NCBI RefSeq assembly: GCF_003473485.1
Contig: NC_053045.1
Span: forward strand, 55,904,494 to 55,968,493
Direction: 5' to 3'
Source: Medicago truncatula
Lineage: Eukaryota > Streptophyta > Magnoliopsida > Fabales > Fabaceae
DNA length: 64,000 bases
Of the stretch, positions 37,373-49,940 are shown piece by piece. Position numbers and translations under genes: made by a program. The first letter of the stretch is position 1. Each line of letters starts with the position of its first letter. The notes beneath the pieces were generated by a model. It was given only the letters and a program-made list of their open reading frames with translations. It had not been told where the DNA came from and searched no databases.

Positions 37373-37647
37373 TTTAGGTTAAGCACAACAAATATATCTA
37401 GAAAAATGCAAGGGATGGTGGCATATGCCAGTTTTCTATTGAAATTCTTTACTAATCTTCAATGGGGGAGATAGAATAGAAAGGATAACATGAAAGGTAT
37501 TCTTGCATATTTACTCACATTACTTTGGTATACAATTCAATGAACTGACATTAAAAAAAAGAGTAAAATACAAATTTTCAACCAGAAATCCCAGAAAAAC
37601 AAGGAAACCGATTCACTAATCTGCAACCAAATCCCTAATCTCAGTTA

Positions 37648-39663
37648 TCATCGCTGAACTATGGAACCAAAGAGATCATGATATGCGCGCTTAGGAGCAT
37701 CAGGTCGAGCGACTATCTCCACAACTTTGTAAGATGCCTCAGGATAAGCCAACGATTCCACAGCTACCTCTGCAACTTGATCTCTGGATATGGAACCTTC
37801 ATAAAGTGTGTCCTGATACATAGGAAATTAAATTATTCTATGTTTGTGACAAACATATAATAAATTGAGATTCGGTAGTGCAATAGAAACTCAGAAACTT
37901 AAGCAATACCTCTGGCTCCATAACAACATTTCCAGTAGGAGGATCGTTTTTCAACCCTCCCGGTCTTATGATTGTGTAATTTATACCAGATTTCCTGATA
38001 TGATTTTCTGCCTGTAATTTTGCCACTAAGGTGAGTCCGAAAACATTGAGAAAAATGTAGGCTGGGTTGAGTAGCTGTCCCATAGCTGCTCCATTGACTA
38101 AAATGGAACTTATAAGAATGAATCTGTTAACGTTGACTTTCCTGCATGCTTCAACAAGGTTTACAGTGCCAAAATTGTCAACCTGCATAATATGTTAATT
38201 CATGAGAGTGTACATGATGACAGTGCATAAAGTAGGCAAATCTAAGTATGGTAAAATGTTTCATCATCAACAACCTCGACTCTATCTAATATCCAAAATG
38301 ATGTTGGTTACTAAAACAAGAGACATGGCATGAACAAAAATGCTTTAGAAAATGAAGAAACAAAGATCCTGAATACATTAATGTTCAGTTTAACGCACAG
38401 AAACCAGAGGGAAAATATGGAATCAATAGTTTCAACAATGAACCATGTATATAATGTAGCCTACTTCAAAAGTAACAAACAAACAAAAAAACAACTTCTC
38501 CAGAACTTGTACTACCGAGTATTCAGAATCAATGAAAATATGTTGCACCCAATTATCACCCTAAATTCACAATTTTTTTTTTTCCTATACCAAATCATGG
38601 CCACCCATTAATCAACGCTGACTGATATAAAAAGAATAAAATATACATTAAACCATTCTAATATTCTACTACGATGGCATGAATAAAAATTCAACAAACC
38701 TTCCACGGAGCAAGCAAATCCCACCCTGGCCGAAAGCCTGTGGCACATACTACTGCTTCTGTATCATCCCCGATTGCTTCAGCTAGCTTATCAGAACCTT
38801 CTGTGACATCAACTTTAACCTGCATATGAACTCACACATATACACCAAATTACACATCATGTCATTCACATTCACTCGGACCTGTTTATATTAGTTTATT
38901 TGAGTTCAAGTTTCAACTGCTGGTACAAGTACTTGCCTAGTTGCAAACTATTTGGGATAACTTATGAAATAAGTTATGACATGCGTATAAGCCGTTCTCG
39001 CCTTATTTCCATAAGATCTACATGATAGTATATGAAAACGACTTATAGAAATAGTTTATAAATAAGCACTTACACAATAAATGCTTATATATAGGCACTT
39101 AGTTAAGTAAACCCAAACAGGAAAATTGCTTATCAAATCACTTAAAGACCCAATCACATTCAAACTAAACTTCCTTATAAATAAAAATCCAACCCAAATG
39201 ATATTTAAAAATGGGATTAACCTTAAATTGGACTATTTTGCAAGAAAATGGGAAAGAAAAGTAAAACTTACAAATTGAAGAGATGGGTTGGCAGAAAGTG
39301 AAGTTTTTGCTTTGTCCAAGTCTCTAACCCCAGCTTTAACAGCAAAACCCTTTGCAAGTAATTGTTCCACGATTCTTTTCCCAGTGCTACCGGTAGCTCC
39401 AGCAACAAAAACTTTCTTCTTCAAACTCAAATCATCATCCACTGCTTGTTGAGTGATTTCACTTCCTTCCATCTAACAAAAACAAAGAAACAATGAGTAT
39501 TAACGTGGTTTGCAATGAAGATGAAGATGAATTGTAGTGCTACCTTTGCGAAGTTGATGATGGTAAGAGATTTGGTTCTGAAGGAAGAGGGAGCGGTGAA
39601 ATGGTGAGTGTGGGATGGGAAAGTGTGGAATGTAGGGTTTCTTGCAATAAGAGGAAAAGCCAT
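37648..39663 (-). CDS. NAD(P)-binding Rossmann-fold protein, At2g34460 type, plastid-targeted
   Basis: Atypical short-chain dehydrogenase-like protein related to TIC62. Exons in transcript order: 39,663-39,544, 39,472-39,272, 38,819-38,700, 38,182-37,910 and 37,812-37,648. All are in phase 0, giving 292 aa. Residues 1-40 are rich in Ser/Thr/His with few acids, fitting a chloroplast transit peptide. The nucleotide-binding loop VAGATGSTGKR lies at about 62-72. Later motifs include VVCATGF and FILISSILVNG, and a conserved YTIIRPGGL that resembles the substrate side of extended SDRs. The family is found in plastoglobules or thylakoids in Arabidopsis; its substrate is not established. The YxxxK pair of classical SDRs is not obvious, as usual for NAD(P)-binding atypical members. 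A MITE lies in intron 2. Confidence 0.92.
38941..39121. mobile_element. AAGCTTAT-type MITE fragment in intron 2 of the Rossmann gene
   Basis: It contains TAAGTTATGACATGCGTATAAGCCG and AAATAAGCACTTACACAATAA-like blocks and ends in AAACCCAAACAG. It resembles the insertion in PAP intron 1. Confidence 0.45.
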
Positions 39664-41327
39664 TTAAGCTCTTCCACTGTGAAAACCGAGTTTTCTTGTA
39701 ATTTCCAGGTTACCAAACAAGGCGCTACAACTCTGCCACGTATTCACATGCCAACGTGGTAAGTGTTAAACCTTCGCTTTCGCATTTCATACCTTTCTTA
39801 TGTCTACGACGTCGTTCTTACTTTAGAGAGTAAAAGTGACATCATGTCGGCCAGTACTAAAACTAACAATCTCATTCTCAGGTAAAAACTTTGGATATTT
39901 TAAATCATTTTGGTTTATCTTGTTTATTTAGTCAGTAGGGTTTGTCTTTTAAATGAGTTGGATAGCTTTCACACATCACATAATTTCAACTCAACAAATA
40001 TTCAAGTGTCACATTGGATAGCTTTCAACACTCTATAAATAGTGTTCAGCACTCATAAAAGGGTAAAATACTTGTATATGGTACACATATGATAGTCCCA
40101 ACCATTTGTAGTTATTTTAAACCGTTAATTCCCCACTATTAAACCGTTTATGTGGTTGATTTACAATTTTTTTTTTATGTTTGATCAAAATAGTGAAGCC
40201 GAAGGACAAGAGAAGTAAATCTATAAAGCATCGATAGGAAGAAATGACATAATATGGAATGTACTCGTGACGCTATTCCTTATCGATAAAACATTAGCAA
40301 TTATTTTTTTGAAAACACCGACGTGTTTCTATCATTTTGCATATTTGGGAGCTCATTCAAACTTGATACGAAACTACAACTTATATCGCCCTTTTGTTGG
40401 ACTATCATGTAACAATTATCTCGAAATGACCTCAACAATTATCTCGATGAAAGAAAGTAGAAACGAATTGGAGCATTATAGTGGTCCAACCACTCTATGA
40501 ATAGCGTAGGCAAGATAATACAATATAAAACTCACTCAATGTTCTCCATTCACACTCTACCTTACTCTGACATCAAAGTATGTTTGCAAGTATGCTCACT
40601 CGTTTGAAGGAGTGTACCATCAAAGACGTGGAATCTATTTATTGAGCATGAAGGTCACATCACTAACTTTGGTGATCAACTTCGTGTGTTCGTAAATGAA
40701 CAATTAATGTGATCTAAATAAATTAAATTTTATGCAATGTGAAAAATATCCAACATAAATCAAGTTATATACATTGGCAAAATCAAATTTAATCAGGGAT
40801 CAATAATTTTTATTGATAAGGATTAATAATTTTTTCACACATAGACATTAACACTGGTAATGATTATGAACTAATTGTGTAAATTATTTTGTCATGTTAG
40901 TTCTTGAAACACCTTAAAAATGTTTGAATGATGAGAACGCTTGAATGCACATGTAATTTTGTTTAACTTAAGTGTATTTTTGGTTTCACTATTTTATCAT
41001 ACTAAAAAAAATATTTTCTCCTTTTTTTCAAAATTATTTTTTTGGTCTCTAAGACATCACATTCGTTACGATTTTAATCGAAATCCACATTTTTCCCCAA
41101 AAAGTGGTGACGTGAGAAAATTTTGAACGATGTGGTATTAAATATTATGACATGAACAAAATAATTTACAAACTATATTTCTCAAATGCAAACAATGACA
41201 TATGATAATTGACAATAAAAGTACTAATTTAAAAAAAAAACTATAAATTGATAAATTGATACTTGAGAGACCAAAAAACTTGCAATACTCGGATCATTCA
41301 GATCAAACTTACAACAAGTGTTACACT
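39664..41327. other. Promoter of the Rossmann gene and intergenic sequence
   Basis: The first few hundred bases are the likely promoter of the minus-strand gene. The rest is AT-rich with no recognised gene. Confidence 0.45.
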
Positions 41328-42771
41328 CAGTGATGGAACTGGGGTGGCAAGGGGGAGCCACCGCCACCCCATCTCTAAAAATAAAATAAAAAAATTTATA
41401 TACTGGAAATTACTATAATGCCCTTAATTAATATGAATATTACCAATTCAATTTCATTTCATCTCCTTTCTCCTTTCTCTTTCATCTGATGCGCGTTCCT
41501 CTTTTTTCTTCTCCAAGCCAAAGCAAATCCACCGAACAACATCCACCACCACACCACTGCCGGCGAGCCGCGACCACTCTTCTCCTTCTCCATCCATCAC
41601 CGCCGCACCCCCTCAATCTTCTGTATTGATTCTTTAGTTTAGAGAGCTATCTCCATCCATCTCTCTCCACAAACCCTAATTGTTGTAACTTGTAAGGTAA
41701 TGTGAAATTGAATGTAATTTCCTTCAATTCTGATTCTGATTTGATGATTACATGTTCTTTAGTAATGTGAAATTGAATTTAATATTCGGGTAATGATTTG
41801 CAATTGTGTATGTGTCTTTAATGATTTAGTGATGTGAAATTGAATGTGAAATTGATTTTTTTTAGTTTTCGATTGCTACTGATTACTACAGAACTCTGAA
41901 TGTTTTACTAAGACATGAATGTTCTGCTTATTATTATGGTTTAGAACATGAACTCTGATTACTACTGAACTGTTACTTGTGTTTAAATAATTGCATTGAG
42001 TGTGAGAGACTCAGTTTTAAGAATTCCAATGGAAAGCCTCGGTTTTAAATAATTGTCTTAAACAATAGTAGAATATGAAAGCCTGATAACTAGTCAAATT
42101 GTTTTAGAGTTACTATATGTAATTAAGAAAAGTTAACTTACTTCCTTTGCCAATTTTAATCATGTATGGCAATGACTTTGAGAGGAGGACGTAATCAATA
42201 ATCCTAAATAGTAGAGGTGAAAAAGATGGAAAATGTAGGCTTATTTGATTCAAAAAAATGTAAGCATATCTTCAACTTCTAGCATGCCTAGATGAGCTAA
42301 TCTTCCTCTATTTTTGATAGTGTTTGGTTTTTCTGTATATGACTAGCATGTTCTAGCAACTTGTCGTGAAAAGTAGCAACATTCATGGCATTTTCCATCA
42401 GAAAGATCCATCAAACCTGGCTCAACTTTTGAATTCAGCTATCATCGTCTTCTGTTTATGAAAATCAAGTGAAATTGGTTCATTTTGAAATCATTTATGT
42501 TATTTCAATGAAATTGAAACCGGCTGTTATGAAATTTGAATGTTATTAGAATTGATATGTAACATCGAAACCATGTATTGTTAGTTGATTTTGAAACTGT
42601 TTCAACAGGAAAAGTTAAGATGAAAAGTCGGGATGTGTAAAGCATCACTTTTGTTGAAATTTTTTATGAACGACACCGAAATGGGTCGTATTGTATATTA
42701 TATGATTTATATATTTTAGTTTATTTTTAAAGCTGCCACCCCAAAATTTTAGGTCTGGCTCCGCCACTGGA
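41328..42771. mobile_element. hAT-like non-autonomous element, about 1.44 kb
   Basis: The left end CAGTGATGGAACTGGGGTGGCAAGG and the right end (reverse) CAGTGGCGGAGCCAGACC share the CAGTGGCGGAGCCAG terminal motif. Flanks GTTACACT (41,320-41,327) and CTTACACT (42,772-42,779) agree at seven of eight bases. Inside are a Pro/Ser-type GC-richer patch (41,500-41,620) and repeated TGTGAAATTGAATGTAA motifs, but no transposase. Confidence 0.7.
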
Positions 42772-42779
42772 CTTACACT

Positions 42780-43322
42780 TCACTTGAGGACTCAAAAGTT
42801 TGTTTTTGTAATGAATGATTATTTTTGTGACAAAAAAATAGTAAAATACAATGAAGTTAAAAGTTTTACATGTATATAAAAGCTAAATCCATTAATTAAA
42901 TGTGTTTTAGTGCATACACAATTGGCCCTTCTCATTAGAGAGACCACAATGTAATTTACAAACCAGACTAAAAGGAAAACAAAGCGCATTCAAGGCGCCA
43001 AACGACGTCGTTGGTAAATAATCTTCTTCTCCCACTGAAGGCGCGAAGCAGAACACTTGTACCTTGGTGTGTTGCAGGAATCACCAATTTCTGTGAGCTT
43101 TTCTAACTTTCTGTTTTTCACTTTCAATTTCATGTTTTAGTAACCAACTAGATTCATTACATTAATTTCAATTTCCCCCAAATTATGTGTCAAACCCTTA
43201 ACCTAGCTCCCCATGATCAAGTCTATTTTTTTTGTAGTTCACTTAAATTTTAATCTATAATTAATTTGTGAATTGATGAAAACGTTGTTAATTGATAATG
43301 TTGGAATGAAATTGAAGGTGTA
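42780..43322. promoter_or_regulatory. Promoter and leader of the small membrane-protein gene
   Basis: A GC-richer stretch GCGCCAAACGACGTCGTTGG (about 42,993-43,013) contains an ACGACGTCGT palindrome with an ACGT core. Downstream sequence (43,040-43,080) looks like the first leader exon, with a possible 5' UTR intron before 43,323. Confidence 0.45.
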
Positions 43323-45579
43323 ATGGGAAGTAAAGATGGAGGAGATCCATTCAAAGGAGTGGATTGGAAAGCCGTTGGCGGTGAGATGCAGCAAAACCCT
43401 AATGTCAAACCAACTATTGCAAAACGACTCCCCAAGAAAGTTAGGAACATACCAGACCACTATTTCCTTCCCAGATATCCATTATCACACACTTTGTTGT
43501 TCTGTGGTGCCTGTATTGCCGCTGGAGTTGGTGCCGGTATGCTAGTAGAAACCTGGATCGACAAGAAAGTTAAAGGTACCAATATTTATGCTTTTTTACT
43601 CCATCAATACAAGCATACAACTTTTAAAACTGTGGTGTTAAATTTTAAAAAAATGATTAAATTTATTGATATTGTTCTGTTTAAGCAACCAAATTGTTGT
43701 TTCGCAAATCTGAGGGGCTAATTTATCAATCTTTAAATACTTATTTAGTTTAAGGGACTAAATATGCATGTTTTGGCTCTAATGCCAATGACCAAGACTT
43801 TTAGAATGTCTTTAGATTCATAGAAAGATTTAGAATGAAATAAATTAGTATTAGTATTGTATCCTATTGTGTATAGCAAATAAATAGAACATGATAGAAT
43901 ACATTCTGTGTTTTTTAAGATGAAAAGCTTCCTTCTTGGAAAGCATTTCAAATTTTCTGCTATTACTAGTGTACTATCGAAATTGGTGCTATACTATTAC
44001 TCATTGCTTTCATGGAAACTACCTCTTGAACTTTTCCATCATGATCCATCAACATTTATCTGTAAGAAATAAAATAGGCCAGACAAAAATGGAGTGGCAC
44101 CCAGAAGCCTTAGTAATGTTTATGGGTTGTGTTGCAATAATTTGATAGACTTCTTTGCATATTATTTCTTATGCACATGATGCTTCACTGATAGATATCA
44201 TTGCATAATATTCTAGTTATTAAATAATTAATAATTTTCTAATTCTTAAACAATTAATAATAGAGTTCTTTGCATCATCTGGATAGTAATGTTCTATTAG
44301 TTCTTAATAACTAATAATTTGATAGAGTTCTTTCCATATTGGTAGAGTCATCTGCATAAGAAATGTTCAAAAAGAAGAGTAGACATAGAACACAATGTTA
44401 GATCTGCTGATAAAATTAACCCAAGAAAAGAGTTTGAGCTCGTTGATTGAACTACCATGCATTTTACTAATCTGCCATAAAGTTCAAATCATGTGTCCTC
44501 AATATGAGAATTTTACAAGTTTGGACATCTTTTATAATACATAAATAATTTCGATTCACTTTTCCCATTCAAACAAGTAATATCTCTTACATATCACTAT
44601 TTTAGCTTAAGCCATAACAGAAAATAATAGTTACATGGTAAGTAACTAGTACAATAAAATGTACGTAAAATTCTCATGATATTTAATAGTATAGCACCAA
44701 TTTCGATATTGAGATGCTAATTTTTTGTCCAATATTAGCATCTCAATTGCGACCTAGCAATCTAAAATTTCAGTCAACACTTACTAGTAGTTTGTTTGAA
44801 GTTCCTACTTCCCAGGACTCTATTAGCGTTGATACATGCATTCTTTACTTTTGTAGGCCAGCTTCAGTTTGATTATTATACTTTTCATTCAACTTTTCAG
44901 AATTCGTCGTTTTATTATGGTTCTGTTTACACTGTCATTTAGATGTTTATTTCATATTTCTGTAACATCTCTTTGGATTACATTATACTCTGTAATGCAT
45001 ACTTTTAATTGGCTTAATTTGCATCTTGGTCTTAGTCATGCATATTATTTCATTAAAACTAGTTATGGCTTCCTACTGCATTAAAGTGATGAGGGTTTTG
45101 TGGGTTTGCAATTGAAGCTGTTAGACTCATGGTAATCACTGCTTAGCGTCTTTGGTGGATATACGAGGAGATTAGAGAGCTTTCCTTAAATATACTGTTG
45201 TCTCCTGGAATGTTATGTTTTACTTGTTTTAAGGGGTGGTTGTTACTTTTGGGAAGATGTGTCTCATTTTCTTCTAGTGTAGACTTTGATAAGTTTTCAG
45301 TTACCAAACTACGCGTTTTCTGTTTTATTGGTGTTTTAATTATGTATTTTAATGTTCAATGCATTTTCAATAAGCCTTGCTTCAGGTTTATGACTATCTC
45401 ATATGTATGCATTTCAAGTTTCAACTGTCAAGCTAATATTCTAGGCTAAATGAAAAATGTTAGTTGTTCGAAAACCTGTGCTTTTATTCTTATTTGTTTT
45501 TAAAATTTGAGATTTTGCTATGTTCTTTTATTTTTGTATTGCAGAGGATGGTGGGGTGATATGGGAGTTTGACAAATAA
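43323..45579 (+). CDS. Small conserved single-pass membrane protein, unknown function
   Basis: Two coding exons, 43,323-43,575 and 45,545-45,579, join in phase to give 95 aa; reading on past the donor is intron. The soluble N-terminal half (DPFKGVDWKAVGGEMQQNP) is followed by a basic segment (AKRLPKKVRNIPDHYFLP) and one hydrophobic helix at about 58-78 (LLFCGACIAAGVGAGMLVE), then a short charged tail ending WEFDK. It looks like a conserved plant organelle or endomembrane protein, but I do not recognise the family by name. The second exon codes only 11 residues and is placed by phase and by its acceptor TTGCAG. An inverted copy of the last intron, last exon and 3' UTR is at 56.07-56.37 kb. Confidence 0.85.
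43975..44708. mobile_element. Inverted-repeat element in the intron of the small gene
   Basis: A perfect 25-bp inverted pair (43,975-43,999 and 44,684-44,708; GAAATTGGTGCTATACTATTA core) brackets about 730 bp of AT-rich sequence. Just outside the right arm, TTGAGATGCTAAT and ATTAGCATCTCAA (44,709-44,746) form a separate hairpin. Confidence 0.65.
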
Positions 45580-48345
45580 ACTCTAGATTTTTTTTCTTCT
45601 GGTACGACCAATGTCACATGACTGCCTCTCCAGAACTCCAGTCACAGATTGATCTCCACTCAAACTTAGCTACAGTTATTAGCTTAACAAACAAGCGTGA
45701 TTTTATAAGTTGTCAATTCTTCCTTAGGATCTGTTTTGCGAAATAATTTTTTTAACATGTAACCCCTAAAGGCAACTAGATGTGACATGATTTGCGGTTT
45801 AAATTTACTCCTATTTAATCATTTATGACCCTGATTTTGCTGATTACGATTTTTTGTTTTTGTTTTGACAAATGCTGATTATGATTATTGAAAGGTTTAG
45901 AATTTGAGTATAAAAAATCTCCATTTATGATTACCATCTCATCTTATTTGTTTGCTTTATTAATCAGATCTATCTTCTTGAATAGGATTTTAGGAGAGTA
46001 GGACAGTCACGAGGTTAGCTTTTGAGCTTTCAGAAACATACACATGGTGTAGACTTTAGAATCCTTTACATACTAGTATAGCAAAGGAAAATTAAATACA
46101 GATTTGCCTTTCCCACGATATACATTATCAAGCGAAATTTAATCAGCTGTGATAATTTGAGATATAATCAACTTAAGAAGCCCAAACACATCAAAATTGT
46201 AACAATTACTCTAGTCTTTTAATTTTTTTTTTAAAAAGTAAATTTTTGCGCTAAACACTTCTTACTTTTTCTTAAAAAAAGGTTAAATATAATTTTTATT
46301 TCAATAATAAGCCCTATCTTTCAAAAAAAACTTTTTAAACTCCCTACTTTTCGTTCTGTTAATACAATTGGTCTATTTTCACTGATTGGCAAACAAACAA
46401 AACATGCCACATAGACTCCACTAGAATGCCACATGGTCTCATTAATGACATATCATGTCATATGTTAAAATTTTAATTTAAATTAAAAATTTAATATTTT
46501 TTATTTATCACACTTGCAAAATCAAAATTAAAAAAATAAACAATCCCTCTTCTTCCATGATCTCTCTACCAACACCACCCATCATCATCAATGTCGTATC
46601 TCTTCCATCATTTTTTTTCTTCAATTTTTCAAAAATTAGAGAGATTTAAAATTCCTTCTTCATCATGTAACAAACTTTTATTGTCGATTGACTTCAACAT
46701 TGTTATCACTTTCGGTTTAATAACCCAACCTATTTGTTAAATCACAATCTTTTTCTATCTTATTCACCTTAATCTTAAACATCGAAGATGTTATCTTCTT
46801 AAATCACATCCTCTCTTTAGTTCTCTCACGGATTTGTCTCTCTCGTCACCACCCTCCCTCTCACACGACCCTTGTCCCTCCACCGTCGAACCCACCCACT
46901 ATCACCATCCAGTCGCCGCAATACCACCATCTTTGTCACTACCTCCACTGTAAGCGCGATCAAAACTCCAATCCTTTGCATCTTCGGCCCCTACGTTGTC
47001 GCCGTCACTGCCATCACGACCTCACCATACCGTCGTCGATGCTCAGATTTGATCACTCACAATACTCGAAACTATTATCAAAATCTTGTAACCCAATTTT
47101 TCAAAAAGAACAAAGTTAGACCCTTCTGACACCATTGCTATCGCAAAAACCCCAAACAAATTTGATGATTTTTTGGATCTAGCTTTGTCTTATTTTGTTA
47201 GCATCTAGATTGTCATGATTTAGGTTTTTTACTTCAGCTTGGTTGGTGTTAATTTAGAGTTTGTTAATTTTATATTTTAAATACTTTTTTTTAAGGAAAA
47301 AATAATTAAAATAAGATTCTTTTTATTTAGTTGTACACTATAAAAAAACTTATTTTAATTTTTGTTTGTCGAAAATATTTATCATCTTATTATAAATGTA
47401 AAAAAAAAGTGGATAACCATGTATGTCTATTCGTTAATTAAATGATAATGAATGTTATTTTATAAAATAGTACATGCGGATTGTAGTAAAAAATGTAGCA
47501 CCATTATTTGAACGCCTCATATGACATACCCTCATTCTACACCTCCCATGTAGGATTTTTTATTAGAAAAATGCTACATGAGAGAATATTTTCCGAATTC
47601 ATCCCGAATCAATTTAATTGTCTGTTTGGCATCATTAACCGCTTGATTTCCACAAAATTTGAAACTTGATGACATCATCAGTTTTGTTTATTTCTTAATT
47701 AAACCATTAAGAAATTCCGTGAAATCAATTTTCGCTAGAAATAACAACGCTCTTTTTATTATTATAACATAGGTTATTTTTTCGAGATACTCTCTGAAAT
47801 TTTCTCTCACCCTCTCTTCTCTGACTGACCACCGTCACATGTCGTACCCTAAAGAGTACCATGTTCCCTTCGATTATTTCACCACCACCATCATCGTTGC
47901 TGCCTCATGCTTTCTCTTTTCTCTCTCTACCCTCACCACCACCACCGTTGCTCCACCCCCTTCATTTTGAACCACCAACCACCATATTGATTCCCTCTGC
48001 TTCACACCAATCAACACAACCACAACGTCATCGTTCATCCATCCCATTGTTCCCGAGAAAAGTTGATCTTGAAGCCCATCAACTCAAAATTGGAACAACT
48101 TAAAAAACTGAAGAAAAAAAATTTAAACCCATGAACAATATATTGAAAGGAGAACAGAGGACGGAGGTGAAAGGAGAACGAAGAACGATCATCGGAGAGT
48201 ATGATCGATATAATAGATCAAATAAGTACGTGTGAGTTGTAAGAGACAAAATGGGCGCTGAGATTTCATACTCACCCACGACCATTAGATTTCAACATCA
48301 CATTTGTTGTCCTTCGTCGTCCACCATCTTCCTCTCCATCGGTGA
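45580..48345. other. 3' flank and repeat-like intergenic sequence
   Basis: It starts with the 3' UTR of the small gene. A GGTTAAATAT-type foldback end lies near 46,282 without a clear partner. Pro/Ser/Thr-rich short frames (46.87-47.13 and 47.86-48.10 kb) look like translated low-complexity TCC/CAC repeats and not genes. No other feature was recognised. Confidence 0.45.
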
Positions 48346-48363
48346 GGGGGGGGGGGGGGGGGG
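48346..48363. repeat. Run of 18 G
   Basis: An uninterrupted G homopolymer, preceded by GGTGA. Such a run is rare in this AT-rich window and its length may be unreliable in sequencing. Confidence 0.9.
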
Positions 48364-48364
48364 C

Positions 48365-48623
48365 GAAGAGAGAGAGTTGCATATAGAGGCATAGCTTTGA
48401 GGAATAATAATGCCACATGGGGTGGTAATATTAAGGGTATGGGAAACAAGGCGTTTAAAAATAATTATCTTAAAAAAAAAATTGAAACCTGGGGGGAAGA
48501 GAGAGAGTTGCATATAGAGGGATAGCTTTGAGGAATAATAATGCCACATGGGGTGGTAATATTAAGGGTATGGGAAACAAGAAGTTTAAAAATAATTATC
48601 TTAAAAAAATAAAAATTGAAACC
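48365..48623. repeat. Two tandem copies of a 131-bp unit
   Basis: The unit starting GAAGAGAGAGAGTTGCATA (48,365-48,495) is repeated at 48,496-48,623 with only a few differences (for example GAGGCATAGC against GAGGGATAGC). Both copies are preceded by a G run (18 and 6). The near identity indicates a recent duplication. Confidence 0.9.
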
Positions 48624-49348
48624 TTTGTATGCTTACCTCACTTGTATGGACATTGCACAATACATGCAGGGCTTTGAACCACATACTCTTTACTTCTCAA
48701 CATTCTTTTTTTTGTTACTTTATTTCTCAACATTTAAAATGTGTAAACTCAAGACTAAAATATTTGACAAAAAATAAAAAACAAACACCATTGCATGTAC
48801 AACAACAGCAACTCAACATTTCATGTTAAGCCGAACAAGACCGCAATGATGTGTTCCATGCAATGTTGCTTCTATTTCTTTTAACTGTACAAAAAAAAAT
48901 TTCAATCTTAATTGCATTTTCCGTTCCTTATGCGTTTTTTCATAATCTCTTTCCTTCTCCTCACTTTCCTCTCTTTCTTTTTTCACCACTCTTATCATCA
49001 ACATTGTTCGGTTCTTCTCACTTTGTTTGATTTCACCATTTTTCTTCCAAAAACTCTCTTATTCACAAAATTGCATCATCAACAAACATGAAGCACAATC
49101 CACAAAGAAATTGGACCAATGAAGGATCAAACAAGCATCAACATAGCAAAAGTAGCCGTTAAATCTCACTTTAGCATCTTTATTCTAAAGGTTAAGTCAA
49201 TGCTTGTTTAATCTCACCTTCCAAAAGATAAACAAATGTATGGTCGCAAGACCAAATCTATAGTGGTTGGACATACACACATAAAAAGACCATCCTCAAA
49301 ATATTCAATCATTATTTTATCAATTTCCTCTTTATTATTAAAATAATA
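48624..49348. other. Intergenic, no gene seen
   Basis: No recognisable coding sequence. Confidence 0.4.
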
Positions 49349-49475
49349 CTACCTCCGGTCCTATTTATAAGAGAAATTTAGGTCAACAAAAGTGAATGTA
49401 TTTGGACTGAATTTTTAACTAGATACATCAACTTTTGTTGACCCAAAATTCTCTTATAAATAGGACCGGAGGGAG
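49349..49475. mobile_element. 127-bp Stowaway-like MITE, copy A
   Basis: CTACCTCCGGTCCTATTTAT is inverted at the right as AAATAGGACCGGAGGGAG; TA flanks both sides. Same length and family as the copy at 54,355-54,481, in opposite orientation. Confidence 0.9.
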
Positions 49476-49683
49476 TACTTCTTTATGTGTGTGTGACCAA
49501 ATACTATGTATTTGGTCCATATTAAGAATTCCTCTTAACAAACGTATGAAACCTTGATTCTTACACGACACGGATACGTCGATACGTGAATTCTTTTATG
49601 ATACGGCATCGATACATTAATAAAAAATTAAATTTAAAATTAAATATATAAATGCTTAGATATAACTAAAATTGAAAATGATA

Positions 49684-49940
49684 CTCCCTCTGTCTCTTAA
49701 TACTTGACACAGTTGACTTTATTACGCATGTCAATGCATAATTTTGAGCTTAAATATCTTGAATAATATATTATAAAAAATTATGAAAATTTTATATTTT
49801 GAAAATACTCATCGAGACAAATCTAATGACATCTTATATGATATTATTTATCTTTGTATATTAGTAGAAAAATATGGTCAAAGTAAGTTATGTCAAAATT
49901 ACACATTTTCAAATGTGTCATCCATTCCGGGACGGAGGAG
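49684..49940. mobile_element. Stowaway-like MITE, diverged
   Basis: CTCCCTCTGTCTCTTAATAC at the left is loosely inverted by CATTCCGGGACGGAGGAG at the right; TA flanks both sides. Confidence 0.65.

Noticed and set aside
46872-47129. 85-codon Ser/Thr/Arg-rich frame
   Set aside because: It is translated low-complexity TCC/ACC sequence with no domain, splice context or similarity I know.
47861-48103. 80-codon Pro/Ser-rich frame
   Set aside because: CCACCA-type simple sequence explains the composition; no supporting signals.
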